A DNA stretch of 64,000 nt from Cryptomeria japonica (lineage: Eukaryota; Streptophyta; Pinopsida; Cupressales; Cupressaceae). Position 1 is the first letter of the stretch; the number at the start of each line of letters is the position of its first letter. The stretch covers positions 376,954,877-377,018,876 of the forward strand of contig NC_081407.1 of assembly GCF_030272615.1 (NCBI RefSeq). The letters are read 5' to 3'. Made by a program: the position numbers and the translations under genes. Below are positions 11,841 through 23,964 of the stretch, one piece after another. The notes under the pieces are model-generated. The model saw nothing but the letters and a program-made list of their open reading frames with translations, was not told the origin of the DNA and searched no databases.

Positions 11841-14303
11841 TTCACCATAAAAAATTAGCAGGTCTATTCTAATTTCTTCTCTAAAGTTAAAGAACAAACT
11901 CAGTGTCACTTCTTTTCTAAAAGATATTTGAAGTGCTTGACAAAGAAGTATTTGAAAAAACATAATGTCAGGGATTGGCTACAAGTGATAGCATCCAATA
12001 AGGATCGCAATGTCTTAGCTCATACATTTTTTTGTCTATGCACTATAGTATTTCAATATTTTGTTAAACAATGGAAATAAATATAATACTGTGATCTTTT
12101 TTATGTAATGTTTCTTCCTCTATATTTAATATAAAAAAAAAAATCAAGTTTATTTCATTAATTATTTATACATTGATTATCATTGATTATAAATATATAT
12201 ACAAAAAAGTTTATCTCGGGAAGAACAAGTGAATTAAAAGTCCAACTTGTAATTTGTTTTGCATAATTTCAATATTAAAAAAAAAAGTCCAACTAACTAG
12301 GTACATGTACATTGAACATCGAAAATATGTGTCATTGAACACCGACACAAAATAAAGGCTATGGCCCATGGGACGATAAAGAATCAGGTGACATGGCGTT
12401 TGGGTTGCAGAAATCCTATGTATAATGGGACCCAGAGGAATTGACAATGGATATGCAGTGATATTGCCTTATGGTACGCACAACTTTGAAAGTGAGTGGT
12501 TAACATTTAGCCTTTAGGCGGCTTTAATGCTAGCTTATGTGGACAAATTATGTGGTTGAACTAGTACATGCGGAGGAATGATGACAAACTTTGTGATTAA
12601 TGCCGACGGCCACTGCCATTGTATGTTAGAAATTAGAATTGAGTGAGAGGTTTTTAAATCTTGGGTGGATTGGAAGCCTTGGTATCATATTGTTTGCACT
12701 TGCAGCATTGTCTTGGGTTTCTTAAGCAGCATGGAAGCCAATTTCTCCTTCCATACTGATAAGAAATTAGTCCAATTTATCAGACAATTTACGGACATGA
12801 GGCTAGAAGGTTTGTTCTTGTTTAAGGATGAGCGGTTGTATGAGAGAGTGAAAATGTTGTTAGGAGAGGAAATTGTCCATGTAGGTCATCTCTACAGGAC
12901 AAAAATGTAGGCATATTCATTGATTGCCGCTTGGGGTTTCCAATTTGAGGACGAGGTGGACAAGGTAAAAAATCCCTAAGAATTATAATTGATTCAAACT
13001 ACCTGTTAAATCTAGATAGTGTGTGTGCTCGTGTGGTCCCGAAGGTGGGCATTGTTCCTGAGGCAGGGGTGGCTGGTCCGGTGGCACTGCTACCACTCAT
13101 TCAATGGGCTGATGATGATTTGAAGGCAATATGTAGAGCTCTTGCTTGGCGTGGGTGGAAGGCCTTTAAAATATTCATAAGGTTGATGCAGTGTGATGAG
13201 GTTTTAACAGTCCTTCACGAAGTGGCATGTGCAGAGGTGAGTTGAGAGTTGTGAGTGAGACCCAAGACTACCCAAGCAATGAAACGACTCTCAAAATTTT
13301 ATGATGACCCGAAGTACAAGCCATTTCTGGGTTAATCCTACTATGACCGGTGGTGTTTGGTATTTTCTATTTGTATATTTTTGTTCCATGTCCATTTTAT
13401 CCCCAACTTTGTATGTATGAGTGGGATGTCTGCTACAAATTTTGGTATGCCAAATTGCAATTATGGGGTTTTTGCATGTAGTATGGTTTTATTTTTTGTT
13501 GGGAATGGTGGTTTTGGCCCTTGGGGGTGTTTTTGCGGTGGCAGAACTCTGGTGGTTTTACTATACCATACCACCTATACTTGCATATTTGAAATATTTT
13601 ATTTCCAAGTAATACAATAGAAAAATTATCGATAAAAAAATGAAATATCATGCAGGTTTTGAAATTGCATATTTAAATTATATATTTAATTCATTATAAA
13701 TTTATATATTTAATTCTCATTCAAATCATATTGATAATGGGATGGACGACAACTGACAATGGATACTGTCATTTGTTGGATGAGCATGAATCAACGCCTT
13801 AAGGTGTATTTCGAGCTGAATGTGGGATCTCTAAATTTTTTTGCGCACTTTCATCGGAAACACGTGTCATTGAACACCAATGAGAAAGAAAGGTTATGGC
13901 CCATGGGACGATGAAGTGTCAGGTGACGTGGTGTTTGGGTGGCAGAAATCTTATGTATAATGGGACCCATGACAACTGACAAAGGATACTGTCATCCACT
14001 GGATGAGCACAGATCAACGACGTGATGTGTATTTCGGGTCGAATGTGGGAACAATAATTTTTTTTTGCAAACTTCTAATAGAAGACTTCCATAAATGATA
14101 AACATTTAATTAAGTATAGTTCAATTCTAAATTTATAATTGTATACTTAATTAATTGTAATAAGCTCTATTTCAGGCAAAAGTTGAAAAGGATTAAAAAG
14201 TCTTCAAAACCATTCCCAAAAAGTGACTCGTGTCTGTTGACGTGGCTGAAAAATGGAAACAGTCCTTGGACCCACGAAAACTGACAACAGATACCACCAT
14301 CCA
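11841..14303 (+). repeat. 2.5-kb direct duplication, unit B
   Basis: Second copy of 8,911-11,388, with scattered substitutions and small indels. It continues past the duplication into further copies of the GACAACTGACAA module. Confidence 0.85.
12665..13334 (+). pseudogene. unrecognised helical protein gene, copy B
   Basis: This is the paralogue of 9,790-10,412. The N-terminal part is open 12,665-12,910 and then meets a TAG at 12,908 where copy A has GAG (KMEALSL in A). A one-base loss follows near 12,915, and a second break lies near 12,975. The frame is open again 13,021-13,245 with CARVVPKVGIVPEAG. It is clearly broken. The C-terminal end is better kept here than in A at the GAG codon (CAEVS), though a TGA follows soon after. 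Confidence 0.55.
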
Positions 14304-14745
14304 TTGGATGAGCATATATCAATGGCTTAGGGTGGATTTCAGCCTGAATGTGGGAAGTAAACACATTTGTGAGAACTTCACCCAAAATTAAATGTTTTAA
14401 ATTTAATTAACTATAATTAAGTCTAAAAAGCTTTATTTTGGTCGGAAGTTGAAAAGGATTAAAAAGACTTCAAAAACAGTCCAAAAAAGTGACTCGAGTT
14501 TGGTGACGTTGCCGAAAAATGGCAAAAGCCCTGGGACCCACGACAACTGACAATAGATACCATCTCCCGTTGCATGAGCACAAATCAATGACTTAGGGTG
14601 GATTTTGGCCCAAATGTGGGAAGTATACACATTTAATTAACTATAATTAAGCTCTATTTTGGGTGAAAGTTGAAAATGATTAAAAAGACTTCAAAAACAG
14701 TCTGGAAAAGTGACTTGTCACTCAAGTCTGGTGATGTGTCCATTG
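14155..14745. repeat. tandem module array downstream of unit B
   Basis: At least three tandem copies of a 210-265-bp module, starting near 14,161, 14,425 and 14,648. Each contains AGTTGAAAAGGATTAAAAAG, then a GTGAC...GGTGACGT segment, then GGGACCCACGACAACTGACAA-type text (shortened here). The first module also occurs at 11,250-11,388 in unit A. It is non-coding. Confidence 0.7.
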
Positions 14746-15136
14746 TCCTCAGAATTTAGACTGAAGCAATGAATATTTTGTCCTTCGGTGGTGAATAGAT
14801 ATTAATAACAATTTATTAAATTACAAAACAAATTCTAGAAATTTTGTCCTTTAGGTATTACTTTTGAACTTTTCAATATTTTTAAAATAAGTGACTCATA
14901 ATCGTATATCATTTCTTGGACAAACCAGTAAATCCAGGGAGATTTAGAAACGACTACTAGATTGAGGAATGCAATAGAGTCTGTCTGCGCCAATCTAGTG
15001 AAATAAAAATTTCGAGTAAAATCTAGAACACCTACATCCCACATTTTTTATTTTTTTGAATCTCGTGGTTGAATTTGAAGTTTAGCATTTTCAGGCTTGT
15101 ATCTAGCATTATTTTGAATTATTAATAGTAACAACG
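14746..15136. other. no recognisable feature
   Basis: AT-rich spacer. Short ORFs on the minus strand have no family signal. Confidence 0.4.
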
Positions 15137-18100
15137 ATGGGGAAACCGGGAAGCAGTAGTTCAACAGGAAGCCAAGTGAATAAAAAGTATAGCTAACTGA
15201 ACTGGTTAAAACACCAGGTTTCACTGATGAATACCATGATATTTATGACCCTGCTATCCATAGTGAAAAGCGTATCATAAAAATTAGATATGCATTGTCT
15301 AATAAGGCGATAGATCCAAGCAGGGCAAAATTTCCAGTTTTCAACACAATGTTAAAAAAAAGAACAAATAAAATTGCATCGTGGGATGCTAGATTGGGAA
15401 GCATAGTGTTACCTGAAGTATCCCCTTGCCCTGAATTTGTCATGGTTTGCGTCAGAAATTATGATGAAGATAAAAAAACAATTGTCAATAAAAATACAAA
15501 AGAGGAAATTCTATCCATAATCGAGGGAGAATTTACTCGTTTGTTGAACCTAGGGTTTGAAACACAAAACTCAAACGTCCACATTGACCTAGGAAAGCTG
15601 GCAGAGAATTATGAGAGTCCCGATCCAAGTCATAGAGATTCATTTATCAGAGCTCTAATAATGTGTGGTACTCCGTTGGATTTGAATCATAAGCCTCCTT
15701 ATGATTGTAACATTTTTGGTCCATAGGTTCAGGATACTATTTCCTTGCTGACTTTTTGGCTGCGATTGGAAAATGATAGGGAAGTGGGTGCTAGCCTTCT
15801 TGAAATGATTTTTAATATCCATCGTATAAGTCAACTACTAAGATATAATTTTGTTGAGCACGTTGTTCAGTCCATGAATTTTTTTTACTAATGATCAAAA
15901 AAGGTTCTTGCAAGACATTTAGGTTCTCATCCTACTTGTGCTATCTTCTTCTATCCAAGTATCGTGCAATATTCGAGACCAACAATCTTCACATTGTGAA
16001 CTATAAGATTTATGAGAAGACTTGGAACAAAAAAAAGTGTCCAATATATGAATGGACACCTAAGATAAGGATGCATGATAACAGAAAGAACTACAACCAT
16101 TTTGTAGACTTCTTTTTAGCACCAATGTATAATGGAATTACAAGCACTCCAATGCCTAGATTGCCTGTGTCTTGTAGAGATTGCATTAAGCTCGGAAGTC
16201 AAATACAATTGGCTGACTGGTTCTTCACGGAACAATACACTGTGTTAAGGTTTTATGGATCAGCAGTAAAACCCTACAAACTTCCAATACATGTGACAGA
16301 GAGGGTATTTGCATAGGAATATGTACGAAAGTTAGAGAGAACAGATAGTCACTTTCATGGTCAGCAAAAGAAGAGCATATTTCCTTCCTTTCCTTTCTCA
16401 TGTGGAGGGTTCACATTTGAGAGAAAATCATTTAATGTGGCACATGATTGTTTGAAAGTTTTTAGCTTTGGTGATGAGGGTTTCTGGCAGTATGATCCAA
16501 TTAGTGTAATTCAAGAAAGGCTTAAGAAAAATGGGAACTCTTCAACATTATGTCAACATGAAAGTAAACCATTGCTAGAAAAGCTTAGAAACATGGACTC
16601 CTAGGATGAGGTAAAAAAAGAGATGGAGAAAATTGTCGCTGATAATAACATTTCAATAGAAGAATTGTCATCATAAATTATGGCATTGCACACACAGAGG
16701 ACAACAGAGTAGGGCATCCAAAATAGGAGGTCCTACAATTTCTACCAAAAATCTGCTATTCCATCTAACAAATCTATTCCCAAAATAATTCTGCAAGAAT
16801 GTACATACATATTCTGGACTCAAACCAAAATAAATGATATTTGGACTATGAGGAAGAATCTCAGCGAACCAAAGACTAGCACAGAATTTGAGTCCATCGA
16901 CGAGGATGTAGAGTTTAGCAAATTATGGAATATGGAGCATCCCACAACAACATATGACATGAGTGATGATAAAAATGAGTATGAGGTTGAGGCCACTCCA
17001 ACAACTACTACAATCCCTACAATATTTGGTGGAGTCAATGAGTCCATGAAAGAAAAATATAGCAAAGTGGAAAACATTGTGGAAAAAATGGGTTTTGAAG
17101 GTGGTGGTCTAGGTTCTAGAGGAGAAGGCATTTGGTTTCCACTTGAGGTACAACTTTCATCAATTTCAAAATCAAAAGCTCCTGTTAAACCATTCATTGG
17201 ACTTGATTCATTAGATTCATCATGGAAAGGTACTACTCATTACCCTCCAGGTCCACCTGCATTTGTTAAAGGTTCAAATCCATAACCACCATTACATCAT
17301 GGTATTCCCATTGGTGGTGAATCAAGTGTCACTACCATTAGTGGGGAATTGGGGATAGTATTCCTATTAGTGTTCAGTCAAGTGCCACTGTGATTGGTGG
17401 GGTTGGCATGGGTACTACTATTAATACTAGTTGTCTTGGTGTTGGACAAGTACAACAACAAAATATTTCTTGCAAGAGGCTACTAGTGTTAGATACCCAT
17501 ACTATTCATAATCTTATATCAAGTGCCACTGCCTCTACAAAAATATCCTTTGCAGCTTCAGAACGGAACCCTCAAAAGACTATAAAATCTACACATGCAA
17601 GTGACAGTGGGACAAGACCAGGAATGGTTGTTGGTACTCCTCATAATGCATTAGTTAAAACCATGGGCATAGGTGGAACTGGGGCCTCTACTATTTCACC
17701 TTTCAAATATTCAATTGCTTCAGCAAGCCCAGTTTTTCAATTTCGTGATTACTATGAAAAATTTGAACACACAACAAATGCAAATAAAGAAAAAAAAAGA
17801 GAATTGCAGAGGGTTGCCCTGATTGAAGTTTTAGAGGAACAACCTGCAAAGAACTGGGTATTTCCAACATATGACCCACAGAAAGATATGATGGAGTTCA
17901 TGGTTGTTATGCCCCCAAATAAAGATAAAAATCCACCACACAGTCAGATAAATCCCTCTGAATTTCAAGTTAGCACCCTCCAAATGGATTTTTACAAAGT
18001 ACAAAATGTGGGCCAAATTAGTGTGTCAAAAAGGACTAACGAACTAGTCTACAGTTCATTGCTAAAGGTCTGGAGAAAAAAAAAATGGAGAAACAAATAG

Positions 18101-21100
18101 AAAAGTTATAGGCATACCTGGGAAATGAAAAATCAAAGAGGAAAGAAATAGATAACAAGTGCAGTGATTTACAGAAAAGGATAAAAAATTCGGGCCCTGC
18201 AGTAGAAATTGCAGAGCAGGAAAAGATGGAGGCAGAACTGAAGAAACTGAGGGAAAAATTGGCTAAACGAAGTAAAAAAATTGATGATGAAAGAGCTAGT
18301 TTTTAAAAATTATACAAATTTTTTTGATTAAGGATAAACAGGTTTTGAGGGGACCCCAAACCCTATAAAACATGTTTTGAAGGGACCCGAAACCCTCAAA
18401 TTTTACCAGGATCTAGAACCCAAAAAACAACGCTTCCTAGAGGAATAATCATTAAAAAACTCGCAGCCCAACCACAACCAAGACTAAAAATGAATAGCCT
18501 CTAAAACAAAAATAAGGGGTTTACTAGACTCCCTTAACCTTCGAGTGACAACATGGGTTTTCTAGGCACCCATAACCTTCAAAGACACTAGACTACAACA
18601 GGTAGCCATACATTCAAGATCAGGACTCAAAGGGTTTTGAATGAATCCCCTAACCAATAGCCTGGGTTTTGAACTGGCTGCCAAAACCAACAGAGAAGGG
18701 TTTTCCTAGGCTCCCTTAACCTACAACATAGATCTCAGGTTGCCAAAAACAAAAACTATCCTTAACCAAAAACCAAAATAGCAAGTGGCCAAGCTAGGCC
18801 CTTGAAAACTACTAGCATCCAACCTGCTTGTGGGTTTTACAAGGCTCCAACAACTTGAACCAGACATCAATAAAATAAACAAAAAACAACAGCCAAGAGG
18901 GGCATTTTGAAAGGCTTCTTGAGCCTTCATAGTGGGTTTTACAGTGGCTCCCATAACCAGCAGGAGGGCACCCGTCACCACCCAACATCTGATCAGCACT
19001 CGCCTTCTAGAACAACACCTCTCCACCTCAATAAGAAAGGAAACCACCTCAATAAGAAAGGAAACCACCTCAATAGGAGATGGAAGGAAAGAGACCAAGC
19101 ATAGGGAAAATGAAGCAGATAAACTGAAAATAAAGACCAAGAACCAACAAATATTCACATGATGCTTAGTTGGAAAGAAGGGTTTTGAAAAGGCTCCCAA
19201 AACCTTGAACAAAAATAGAGGCCAGTAGCAGAAGGACTCTATGCCAATAAGTTTCACCAAAGTCTCAACCTCTTAAGGAGAAGAGGGAAAGAATCCCATC
19301 AACAAAGAGACAATCACAGGAGCACATCCAACCTCGAACAGAAAGGTATCCAATACTCCCATCAGCAGCCATCCCACCAAACTCTGCCCACAACTCTTCC
19401 CCTCTATAGAAGAGCGGTCCACCTCAATAAGACAGGCAAAGACAAAAGGAAGAAAGACAACCGTTGAAACACCAGAGAATCTCTTGAAAATAATAGATCC
19501 ATTAAAGCACTCACAATATGCAAGAGAAAACTTAGAAATATCACACCAAAAGGATGCAGGGACCTCCTAGAAAGAGCTCCCCAACCACACCAGATCATTC
19601 CCAAAGGCCAAAACACAACCCATGGGGAGAAAGGACTCCAGAAAAAACAAAACCTCCACCCGAATCCCAAACATCCCCCTCACACCAAGGCACAACCAAG
19701 AGAGCATAGACTACGGACAAAGCCACCGTAGCCACCACCAAAACTTTCTTGCTCGAAGCAACACGACCAACAAAAGGATCTCCACCTCACAGGCCGACCA
19801 GGTCTAGAAGAAAGCTCGACCCATATCTAGATCCAAGCACCCGTAGATCCAATGGTCTCCATTGGCAACACAAAAAGGAAGAGTAGACTCAGGGTAAGGG
19901 CAAAGAGCCCTGACACCATCCACACTCTAATTCGTGCCCACAATTCCCATGATAGAAAGCACCGATGGGAAAAATATTCTGCCATCAGCCAAACAAGGCA
20001 ATGAGGAGCAGAGCCAAGACACATCCCTCCCAACGACCAGAGAAGACACCAAAGCGTCCACAAAACTAGCAAAAAGGTTGACCTCCAGCAAGACCCCAAC
20101 CCCACTAGGATCGACCACCTCCCCATCCCCATCATCTCCTTCCTCCGCTGCATCTTCTCCTCCACCGGCTACCCTTGAAACCCTAGTTCTAGCGACGCTT
20201 CCCGCTTCCTGCATCTTCCCAATCTAAAAATTCTACAAAAGTTATGAGTCTGCTACTGCTGAAATAAAAAAAATACAGGACCTATTTGATCATGAGAAGG
20301 AAAAATAAAAACATTTGGAAGAGGAAGTAGAGGAAGAAAGAAAAAAAAGTGCACAAATGAAAGAAGACTTGCACAATGCAAATGATAAAATTAAAATTTC
20401 GGAGGATAGATGGAAAGATAATATGAAAAATACAACAAAGTATATACAAGAAATCATTTGGGGGCAAATAATGGAGATGAGTGACAAGTTGTGTGAATGG
20501 TTTGAATTGAATGAAAGTCTGAGATTAATTTATTGAAAAATCAAAGGGCACATTGAGAAGAGCATACAAGTTTATTCAAAAGAGGATATGACAAAACAAA
20601 TTTTGCAAGTAGTCTACAGTACCAGTGATAGCTATTTGGCATCCAAGGGAATTAACAACCACATTGATGCCATAGTTAAGACATCATCTATCCTTAAAAA
20701 ATGCCAGAAACTAAGGGAAACATTAGAAGTTATGGATGAAGGTGGCAAAAAGATATTGACGCTGCAAGAAAAGACAACTACTTTGATTAAACTTGGCTTG
20801 CTGAAGTCCATTGACCCATCAAATAAATTCATTGGAAAAGAAGCTTAGAAAAAAGTCATGGAGAAAAAAATGAAGTTTGATTTAGACTTGCTTCCTAAGA
20901 ACACAACTCCCCAAAGCTTTCTGGAATTCATCAAACCATTTACAACTTTGAATGTGGTATTCGGTGAAACAGTGATGTCAAGTCACTATTCTAAATATGG
21001 GTTGTTGACAAAGTTGCAGTTGACTTTCCATAGTTTAAAGAATATTGACCTTCCATCAGATGAAGAGTGGAGCACCCTACAAAAACTGGCACAAAAATAT

Positions 21101-21112
21101 CAAGAATCATAG
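15137..21112 (+). pseudogene. decayed gene with G-patch-like and coiled-coil regions, split by a retroelement
   Basis: The likely start is ATG at 15,137 (MGKPGSSSSTGSQ). Discontinuous open stretches in one direction follow: 15,295-15,726, 15,891-16,316, 16,320-16,610, 16,848-17,285, 17,390-18,100, 18,100-18,303, then 20,240-21,112. In order they show an unrecognised N-terminal region, a block with WTPKIRMHDNRKNYNHF and a YTVLRFYGSAVKPYKLP piece, then KVENIVEKMGFEGGGLGSR, which fits the G-patch pattern (hydrophobic, KMG, GxGLG). A Gly/Thr-rich region and a long charged coiled coil follow (18,100-18,300 and 20,240-20,470), then a helical C-terminus ending at 21,112. About ten stops or frameshifts break it. 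G-patch motifs occur in RNA-binding proteins and in some retroelement polyproteins, and I cannot tell which applies here. The 18,319-20,224 block is an insertion and not part of the gene. Confidence 0.55.
18319..20224 (-). mobile_element. polyA retroelement (LINE-like, non-autonomous) inserted in the coiled-coil gene
   Basis: A 1,906-bp insertion on the minus strand. Its 3' end is the oligo-T at 18,319-18,325, a short polyA on the minus strand, preceded by ...CCTGTTTATCCTTAATC. It is flanked by a 15-bp target-site duplication, TAAAAATTATACAAA at 18,304-18,318 and TAAAAATTCTACAAA at 20,225-20,239, with one mismatch. The coding frame of the host gene continues in phase after one duplication copy is removed. 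The 5' end is GC-rich and encodes no reverse transcriptase. It is related to 40,632-41,691 through the shared 3' end and repeated GGGAGCCTxxxAAAACCC-type phrases. It also contains a 21-bp unit repeated three times at 19,022-19,085. Confidence 0.85.
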
Positions 21113-21946
21113 TATGTTTTGCATAGTTTTCTGCTTTTACTCTTAATTTCAAGGTTTTATGTTTTTTCTGTTTGGAATTTGGCATGGCTTGAAATAACTG
21201 TATTTTATGAATAGGAAAAAACCACCACTTTCTATTGCTAATACAACCTATGAATCTATGATGCACAGTGCAAAGCTTCAACGTGCAAATTTGTATTCTC
21301 AAATTCTCCCAAGTTTTAACATTTCTGCATTTCTCTATTTTTGATTTGTAGGTTTTGGGCACTGCTATTATCTATATTTAATTTGTCATGGCTTGAATAA
21401 TTAATATTTAATTTTGAACTCTTTTTCTTGAATAGGAGACATGTAGTAGTTGTTAAATTGCTAAATTGCTAATCTGACCTGTGATGGCCATGCAAATTTG
21501 TGTTGAGTTTGTGATACTAATAGTAGTTGGGATGATATATTCAATGTTCAGTGCCTTAGTAATTGATTTTTATGTTGAGTCTTCACATGTTGCAAATCGA
21601 CCTGAAGCTAATATTTCTCCCTTGTTTCTATAAAAGGGAGGGTCATTTGCAAAGGGTATTGAATGAATTGTATCATATGGCTATATTTTGAAAGAATTAA
21701 TGAAAATCTAAGTTCTCAACATGTCTAAATAAACATCTTAGTATCAATAAACACATTATGGTCTTTTATTATGCTATTTTAAATCTGGAAATAGAAAGTT
21801 GAAAAATACAATTACAAATCAATATTAAATTCTAATTGCAAAAAGTTGACAGACTCATAAAATATCATCAAGTTATCAACCATAATAATACTCTTTTGTA
21901 ATATGAATGATGAGATACAGTAATAAGATTAATAAATACCAATCTC
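21113..21946. other. AT-rich spacer
   Basis: There are two phrases with TGAATAGGA (21,208-21,218 and 21,430-21,438) that look like duplicated intron or 3' flanking sequence. They may be intron ends of the upstream decayed gene. I see no coding exon that I can support. Confidence 0.35.
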
Positions 21947-22480
21947 TTAGAATTGCCATTCCTCCTCATCAAATTCAGAGCTTTCTTGATTCCTGTCCAT
22001 GTTCGCTTCACTCTGAGTCTGTATACCTTCATAGAATTGCATCTCAATGCTACCAGTAGGTCCAGTACATGAGTCAATAGTCCCATTGGAACTTTGGTTT
22101 GAAGTGTTGCCCAAACCTCTTCTTTCACATTTGGACCTTCATATTTTCAGTGCCCTATCGTAAGGAAAAGTGTGGACATCATACCTAGATGTATAGAGCC
22201 TCAATCAATTTTCCAAATTTTTCTGTAGTTTGTTTCTTAGCTTTGATTTTAGCAACCCCAAAGCATTGAAAACTCTCTTATCTTCCACCCAACCCAATAT
22301 CATGGTAAGACATAAATTAACAAGCTTGAAATATTCTGGTATTGAATCACGCAACACTAAGTTCCCACCTAGATTTTTCCAAAGCCTTGTTACCACCGAT
22401 CCTTTTTTGCGGGGGTTCTCCATTCTATCATATTTTTCCCTCATAGTATATACAAAACTAGATGATTGCTCTCTAAGACA
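21947..22480 (-). pseudogene. hAT-type transposase, C-terminal part
   Basis: On the minus strand, this continues the transposase whose N-terminal part is at 28,714-29,715. The visible hAT dimerisation motif is VEDKRVFNALGLLKSKLRNK, the counterpart of the family's 'SVEDERxFSxLxxxKSxxRN'. Upstream is LRDSIPEYFKLVNLCLTM. A TGA replaces a Trp codon near 22,140, then an acidic tail ends at a stop at 21,947-21,949 (QESSEFDEEEWQF). The family match is to the hAT-like proteins related to C17orf113/ZNF862 that occur in plants. The tail may be a family feature. It is separated from the N-terminal half by a 6.2-kb insertion. Confidence 0.75.
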
Positions 22481-22483
22481 AGT
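22481..22483. other. target-site duplication AGT, left
   Basis: AGT at 22,481-22,483 and 28,711-28,713. Joining the flanks with one copy restores the hAT reading frame exactly (...GILDET + CLREQSS...). Confidence 0.75.
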
Positions 22484-23277
22484 GGGTAAAAGTACAAACC
22501 CGTGTCACACTTTTACAAAGGAAAAGGCTAACACAACAATAACTATTCAATTTCGTCGCCATAAAAGTGTCATTTCTATTTTGAATTTGAAGATGATGTA
22601 AATTGATGAAATGTGTAAAATTTGTTGAAGTTTAAGTCTACTATTTTTTGAAATTTTTTTGTCAATAATTTATATGTTTTTTTAGCTTTAAAGTCCATTT
22701 TTTTATTGCTGAAAAATAGGGAGTTTGGTTCCCACCTCAAAAGTAAATGTAAATCAACTTTTTTTTTTCTCATTTTGATATCAGTTATAGATCACATATT
22801 TATATAGTGCATGAAAAATAAAATAAAATTTGATGTATATTTTCTTTGTAATAGCATTTGGAAGTCGAATACACCAGAATTTGACAGTTTTTGTCTCCCA
22901 CCACAATTTGTTTATTCAATTTATGATAATCCAAAAAATAAAAATACCCTTTTGGAGAAGACTCTCTCTTCTAGTGAACCATATTTTTTTCAATTTTTTT
23001 TTGAAGTGATTTGATATATTTTTTTGTTTTCAAAGCAGACTCATATCAAACAAAAGAATACCTAGTTGTAGTATTTTTTATTTTTTATATATTAAATGTA
23101 ATCAAAACATTATAAAAATTATATGAGTAAAATCATGACTTCGATCTCTAAAAAGGGGTATTTCTAATTTTTTTAATAAGTTTAATTTACCTATTGAATT
23201 TTGTTGCAGAAGTAACAAGTTTGAGAAAATCATCATTTTTGTTGATGTGGTTGCCACTTGGCATTCCGCATAAGCCA

Positions 23278-23345
23278 TTCTGTTCGGAACAATTCAAAAA
23301 TAGTTCCAACCGGAACCCTTCTAACCGGAATTGTGAGGGCTGACG
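23278..23345. repeat. left subterminal CCGGAA motifs
   Basis: Text of the type TTCCAACCGGAACCCTTCTA with a second AACCGGAAT. The same kind of motif is dense near the other end of the element (28,424-28,670). Subterminal motif clusters are typical transposase-binding regions of CACTA-type elements. Confidence 0.5.
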
Positions 23346-23606
23346 CGACTGGTCGTACAAGCGACTGGTAGCTTGAACCACATATAAAAAAGAATTATTT
23401 TTTCCATTAAAAAAACCAAATAAATCAAGTGCAAAAATAATGAGTTATTTTTGCAAACAATCATTTTTTTTTTCAAATAAAGTGGCATCGTGTGCATGTT
23501 GGACTCTAACACCTCCATCACGCACATGCTGGACTCTAGAATGTTTGTAGGATGAATGGCTCATCCTGTGCAAAGCTCGATCATCCTAGACAATGCACAC
23601 ATTTTG

Positions 23607-23608
23607 TT

Positions 23609-23667
<59 letters not shown>
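23607..23667. repeat. (AT)n microsatellite
   Basis: About 60 bp of pure alternating AT. Confidence 0.95.
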
Positions 23668-23671
<4 letters not shown>

Positions 23672-23964
23672 AAATCGCTCAAGAAATGATTTAATCAACA
23701 CCTAGATATCCATTTAAATAGAACTTAAAAATAAAAAAATAACAATTTAAACTTTATATATACCCGTGTCTCCTGATGAACAACCGGGTCAGTGGCAGCA
23801 TCCAAATCTCCATACATCGACCCTAAAGTGATACTCTATATAGTTCAAAAAATATAATCCAATATATATAGTTAATTTAATCTATGCAGTTCATGTGTAC
23901 AATCAAGTAGCTATATAAAATATCTAAATTAAAATTAGTAAATTATATATTATATAATTCATAC

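Noticed and set aside
11255-11872. Long open frames on both strands over the TA/TG array (up to 197 codons)
   Set aside because: They are made only of Tyr, Ile, Thr, His, Met and Cys codons from the microsatellite, with no protein character.
18721-20227. Several ORFs of 60-180 codons on both strands
   Set aside because: They lie inside the polyA retroelement, show no domain, and have bias from repeated GGGAGCC/AAAACCC phrases.
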